Shown here: in pieces, positions 59,582 through 64,000 of the stretch | Position numbering within the stretch: the stretch's first letter is position 1 | How the letters are laid out: each line of letters starts with the position of its first letter | Assembly (NCBI GenBank): GCA_034508935.3 | Contig: CM067454.1 | Location: 39,467,785 to 39,531,784 of the forward strand | Source: Berghia stephanieae | Taxonomy: Eukaryota; Mollusca; Gastropoda; Nudibranchia; Aeolidiidae | Reading direction: 5' to 3' | Length of the DNA: 64,000 bases | Notes under the pieces: generated by a model | Database searches by the model: none | What the model saw: the letters and a program-made list of their open reading frames with translations, nothing else | What the model was told of the DNA's origin: nothing | Translations under genes and position numbers: made by a program

Positions 59582-60291
59582 TGACATATTTTGTCTCTCC
59601 ATTATACACATTTTACATTAAGGGTTGGCAGCACTGGACCATGTGTAACCTACAATTTCAATATTGTTTTAAGCTATGTACCGACTAGATACCCAGTTTT
59701 AAGGCTGAATTTTGGGAATTCAAGTCATTTACAATATTTCATTTTATCATATTGTTTTATTGGTATCCGTTTGTTTTGAATGATTGAAAAGAGGATTGTG
59801 TACTTTTTGTTTTCTTAATGTATAAAATGAATTGTTTTTATTACTTTTATTTAACGTCTTTTATTAGAAACGGTAAAAGATAAGTTAAAAATAAACAAAT
59901 TTTAATCCAAGAGTTGAATTTTGTTGGCCTTTTTATTTTTGGGAATTTGAATGGATGAAAAACAGTACAGTGGGATCCTCATAGAACGAACCTTGTCAGA
60001 CCCCAACGATTGGTTGACTTCAAAGCAGGGTTGGCTATCCACTATCAATGAAGCACTTCGATAAGGAAGAAAAAAATAGGACTAATGAGAAGTGTGGACT
60101 TTGACTTTCAGCAGAATTTAACTTGAGTGTTGAGTTAATGCAGTTTCCATTGTATACTGCAGGTGACTGAGTGTATGGTGTTCATTTTATAACAAAATCA
60201 AACAAAGCTGAGAATTGGCAGTGATGAATACATTGTAATGAGTATTTGGCTAGAGGTGGTGACGGAGATTGATATACATGTAGTAATACAG
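59582..60291. other. Intergenic sequence, no gene seen
   Basis: Unique AT-rich DNA. TTAAAAATAAACAAATTT near 59886 could be a distal poly-A signal for the La transcript. Confidence 0.3.
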
Positions 60292-60380
60292 TGTACTCCC
60301 GATTAGAAGCACACTTGAGCTGTGATACAGGATTTTTACACTCACCAGAAAAGACTCCACTTATAAGCACACTCTATTTC
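60292..60380. mobile_element. Pogo/Tigger-like terminal sequence
   Basis: CAGTGTACTCCCGATTAGAAGC and CCACTTATAAGCACACTC resemble the ends of Tigger-type elements (ACTCCCG...TTATAAGC). A related TATAAGCACAATCCGGCTAT block lies at 63085-63150. Whether the two belong together is unknown. Confidence 0.35.
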
Positions 60381-60539
60381 ATGACCACTACTTGAATGTT
60401 ACAAAATGAAAAGAAAATGAATGACTGAAATGAAAAACAATTTTATTTTTTGTACACTTTACAGAAACTATCTAAATGATCAGAGTAATGTATGCTTCAT
60501 ACCTCCCTATTCCATCATTACTTTCCCAACCTCAGTGAT

Positions 60540-61002
60540 CTTGCTGGGAGCCTTTGACCTCCCATGGTGGGCAGGTCACGATGCCTTCTATCCGTTCATA
60601 TCTGTTTTCTGAGTTGCTTTCTGTCTTTGTCTTGGAATGGGATGACTTGTTTTGGGGGGGAGTCAGTCAAATGTATAGTTATGGTTTTGGGAGATGATAT
60701 TTTTTTCCTTGTAAATCATCTCTTATGTATTCTATAAACATTTGAGTGTATTCCTCTTACTGGGATCTGTGCTGGTGTCTGGATGAGACTTTAAGGTGAT
60801 CTCAAACTAAGTACATTGATGGTGTGCTCTTGGAATCTACATCTGTTCTTTACTTGAACCAATTCCCCTTTGTCTTACTTTTTCTTGGGTGCTTTGATTG
60901 TAAATCTAGAATATTTTGACTATTCCATTTTCTTCTTTTTACTGGCACTGAAATGACCTAAATCGTTGCAAGCGCCGTAAAACCCTTAAAAACAAACAAA
61001 CA
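60540..61002 (+). mobile_element. Hairpin-bearing short retroposon, copy 5
   Basis: Head GGGAGCCTTTGACCTCCCATGG, middle GAGATGAT/ATCATCTC kept, tail stem slightly mutated (GGCACT against AGCGCC). The flanking duplication is imperfect (CCTCAGTGAT against CCCCAGTGAT). Confidence 0.75.
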
Positions 61003-61308
61003 ATACCCCAGTGATGAAACTGACAATGCGCGTCCTGCAACACAGACCTGTTTACTGTACGAAAACTGTGTAGAATTTGGGAATGTTGGCCCAATTTCAG
61101 AACATCATGAGCATCTCAAAGTCATTGAAACTTATTAAATATGACAGTTGAAGCCAGACTACTTAATTTTAAGGATTTTTGAAATGTTATTTAATCCTCA
61201 TGTGAGCAAATTGTTGAAAAATTGTGAATTTTTGAATGTTCAATAAGTAGGCAGATCTGCATAAAATAGTAGGAGATAACAATAGACAGGCTCAGTAGTT
61301 CATTGAAA

Positions 61309-61334
61309 GGGGGGGGGGGGGGGGGGGGGGGGGG
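61309..61334. repeat. Poly-G tract
   Basis: A run of about 26 G. Length in the assembly is uncertain. Confidence 0.9.
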
Positions 61335-61824
61335 TACGTTGACAAGGTGCTGAAAGCGTGACTCAGACTGGCGAGATGTGGCCATAGTGGGAGCGATCTA
61401 TATTCATGTTTTCGTCCAACCGAGTCATCAATCACATGAGCTGTTGCTGTCCAACGATTGGATATTTCTTAACAAAAGTAAACAGGCTACGTTGTTTATG
61501 AAATTTGTACACACATTTATGTGTCAAGTGGAATAAAATGACGAATCGCACACTTTGCAATGTGACCAATGACCTCGAGCACATAAGGTAATATAGATCA
61601 TCCCCATTATTATCGATCAAGACAGTCATTTTGATGGCCCGCAGTTTGTTTACAGCAGAGGTGTTCAGTGCTATGTGAAATATGAAGTCAATGTTAGCAC
61701 CCGTAAACTTTGTGTCTTCCTTTATTCTAGGCATGCTTGCGACTGCTGATTAAATCTATTTTGTGCTGAATACCTGTAGTCTGCGACAACAACCTCAAGT
61801 GTTGAGCGATTAAAACCAATTTGT

Positions 61825-62100
61825 GAGGGGATGTGGTCTTGTGGTATGACACTCGCTTTTGGATCGGAAGGCCCCGGGGTTCAAGCCTCGCTCGGCGCAA
61901 AGTTTAATCCTTGAAAAAGGCTCTTTATTCACATGTTCTCACTGTAATCAGGTGTAAAATGAGTACCTGGCTGTTAACAGCGTTGTCTGTCAGAAAATTG
62001 TAATATCGCGCCATGTCTAGTTCTACATGACGATGTTGGTCAGGGATCCTTTGTAATGCGCTTTGAGTACGTTTGGTGGAGATTGCGCTTGATAAAAGTC
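61825..62100 (+). mobile_element. tRNA-derived SINE with L2-like tail (copy 3)
   Basis: GGATGTGGTCTTGTGGTATG and GGGGTTCAAGCCTCGC at the head, AATGAGTACCTGGCTGTTAA in the body, AATGCGCTTTGAGTACGTTT and GCGCTTGATAAAAG at the tail. More diverged than the copies at 24771 and 56658. Confidence 0.85.
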
Positions 62101-62217
62101 CAAGCTCAATTCAAACCGTCCGTTACTGTCTTCAACTTAATGGCTAAAAACTGTCAGAATCAGTTCTTAGATCGTATAGAAGATGACAACAGGTGCATCC
62201 AGTCAAAGCTAAACAGG

Positions 62218-62745
62218 CAACCTGGGTCGGGTTCCTGAACTCCCGTAGTAGGCAGGGAGGCACTTACTGTGTCTTCTATTCCCTGTATCTGTCTTCCAAC
62301 ATGCTTTCTGTCTTTGTCTTGGAATGAGATTTCTTGGTTTTGTCCTGGTTCTGGCTGAGATGGAAACAGTCAAATATGTAGTTATTTTTGAGAGATGATA
62401 TTTTTTTTTTGTCTTGTAAATTGCACTCCATCTCTCGGTTATGCACTGTATTAAGTTTTGTTTACATATGATTTGTAAACATTTGAGTGTATTCCTCTTC
62501 TTAGTGGGGACCTGTGCTTTTGTCTGGATGAGACTTAGGCGATTTCAAACTAAGTACTTTGATAGTGTGCTCTTGGAATCTACACATGTTTCCTATTTGG
62601 ACCAATTCCCCTTTGTCTTACCTTTTCTTGGGTACTTTGATTGTAATTCTAGAACTTTTTATTATTAAATTTTCTTCCTCTTTACTGGCGCTGATATGAC
62701 TTTAATCTGTTACAAGCGTCGTAAAACCCTTAAAAACAAAACAAA
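62218..62745 (+). mobile_element. Hairpin-bearing short retroposon, copy 6
   Basis: Starts CTGGGTCGGGTTCCTGAACTCC with a weakened head stem. The middle hairpin is disturbed by extra T-rich sequence, and the tail stem is GGCGCT against AAGCGTC, so it is an older member. The flanking sequences (CAAAGCTAAACAGG and CAAAGCCAACAAAC) are only imperfectly alike. Confidence 0.75.
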
Positions 62746-63174
62746 GCCAACAAACTTGCAGCAATCACTCGTCCCACACCTGTGATTTGCATAAAGTGGC
62801 AGAAAAGCAAGGGTATTGTTCCACTAAATAATAACATTTAACAGAAAAACAAACTATTAAAAAAAAATAATAATAAAGCTAAGAAATGACTTTTTAAAGG
62901 ACATCAGTCTGCAACTTGGTGAATAGCATTATCATAATTGTAGTCACCAGGTTGCAGACTTTTCCGTTTAGTTCCCAAATGTATACATAATGATTATGGA
63001 AACTAAACGGAAACATCCATTTTACTGTAATATGAGCATTGAGCATAGGCTTAGCAAAGAAAAAAAAATCCGAATCCGCATATAAGTATAAGCACAATCC
63101 GGCTATAAGCACGCTCTGCTTGATTCCGGAGGACTGTCTTATAAACGGAGACCTTGACTTACTTGATACTTGAC

Positions 63175-64000
63175 TCATTGCCGATCGCCTCCTAATCATC
63201 GGACTGGGACGCTTTGGCAGCTTTTCTGATTTGTTGAGTGAGTTCTTTCCACAGATGACGTCTGCTGCGATGGATCTCATGTATTCTAAATCATTTTCAC
63301 TTCTCAGTTATTGTGTGTCATCTAGGCGCTTGAGGTCTTTATTTATCGTAGTGTATGTGCTTGTTGAGGGTCTGTCTGTTTTTGTGTTTGTTTTGTCCGC
63401 TTGGTGTAAAGAATAACGCCATTGCCTTATTAGATGGAATATTTCTGTCTCTCCTTAAGATATGCCCAAATAGTCTCCATCTTGTTTCCAAAATTTGAAT
63501 CGATAGCGGTGTTTCTTTGCATTTTATGTACAGCGATTTGTTACTTATTTTGGTTGGGAAGTGGATATTTAGAATTCTCCTGAGCTGTTTCCGATGGAAG
63601 GCATCTAGTTTATCTTCTTCGTTTTTTGTTAGTGCCCATGTTCCACAGTTGTAAATAATTACTGATTTTAAAAGGTTCTTGTATAGCTTTAATCTAGTTT
63701 TTCTTTTCAGTTTGTTGTTTCTCAGTCATTCGTGTGTCAGCTTATCGAGAGCGGCTACCGACAGATGTTTTCGTCTTTCTACGTCTTCTTTGTCTCCGAT
63801 AACGGTCCCAACCTTTTCTTTTCACTGGTGGTCGTCTTTGTCAAGTTTCGTAATGTCGGTTTTATTGGCGTTTACGAACGTGTTTCTCTAATGCTTCATG
63901 TACGACTTTTACGCTGAGAGCTTTTCCAGTGACGAGATTAATATCGTCTGCGTATGCTATTTCAGATGGAAGGTGAGATTCAAATATAGTTTGAGGGACA
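63175..64000 (-). mobile_element. LINE reverse transcriptase C-terminal part, continues past the window
   Basis: Read on the - strand in broken frames. It has the catalytic EIAYADDINLVTGKALSVKV near 63975-63910, then NYLQLWNMGTNKK and LPSETAQENSKYPLPNQNK from about 63660 to 63550. WRLFG-like and YLKERQKYS sequence follows, with the C-terminal RHLWKELTQQIRKAAKASQ near 63240-63190. Order and spacing fit a non-LTR polymerase (ADD box, thumb, basic tail). Several frameshifts; dead. Confidence 0.7.

Overview
This window is metazoan nuclear DNA. It has long spliced host genes with GT-AG introns, AT-rich intron sequence, many GA, TTA and poly-G/C tracts, and a very dense load of retroposons and DNA transposons. 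The repeat style (tRNA-headed SINEs, L2/CR1-, Jockey- and RTE-like LINEs, PIF/Harbinger, hAT and a Ty3/gypsy LTR element) suggests a marine invertebrate, perhaps a mollusc. That lineage is inference; nothing here fixes the species.

The one gene that can be read from start to stop is a La/SSB-type RNA chaperone on the + strand (37271-57751). It has twelve coding exons giving about 388 residues: La motif, RRM1, a second RRM-like domain, an RGG box and a basic tail. Its introns hold SINEs, LINE ends, a 1.8 kb minisatellite, a solo LTR and several members of a hairpin-bearing short retroposon family.

On the - strand, exon-like pieces show one or two further host genes. An exon at 18109-18288 matches the C-terminal VPS9 domain of alsin (ALS2) but is out of frame in the middle. 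A good coiled-coil-like exon lies upstream at 23751-23812. Two phase-compatible exons at 11671-11717 and 4128-4259 look like the end of another, unrecognised gene, whose last intron carries a 6.4 kb DNA transposon.

Layout: 1-2.2 kb, end of a broken Ty3/gypsy element; 2.2-2.8 kb, foldback element; 4.1-11.7 kb, last exons of the unknown - strand gene and the unclassified transposon; 12-17.7 kb, LINE fragments, a decayed Harbinger transposase and a SINE; 18-24 kb, ALS2-like exons with a 3.5 kb hAT-type foldback element between them; 24-29 kb, SINEs in a tandem repeat, then an RTE-like LINE with its 5' part inverted; 30-36 kb, GA tracts, L2-like LINE, SINEs and duplicated blocks; 37-58 kb, La gene; 58-64 kb, more retroposons and a LINE running off the end.

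The most novel material is the short retroposon family of about 0.5 kb. It has six copies plus one divergent relative, all in the sense of the La gene. Four copies and the relative have clean target-site duplications; two older copies have only imperfect ones. The family carries conserved hairpins at head, middle and tail, and the tail stem has changed in a compensatory way in the relative.
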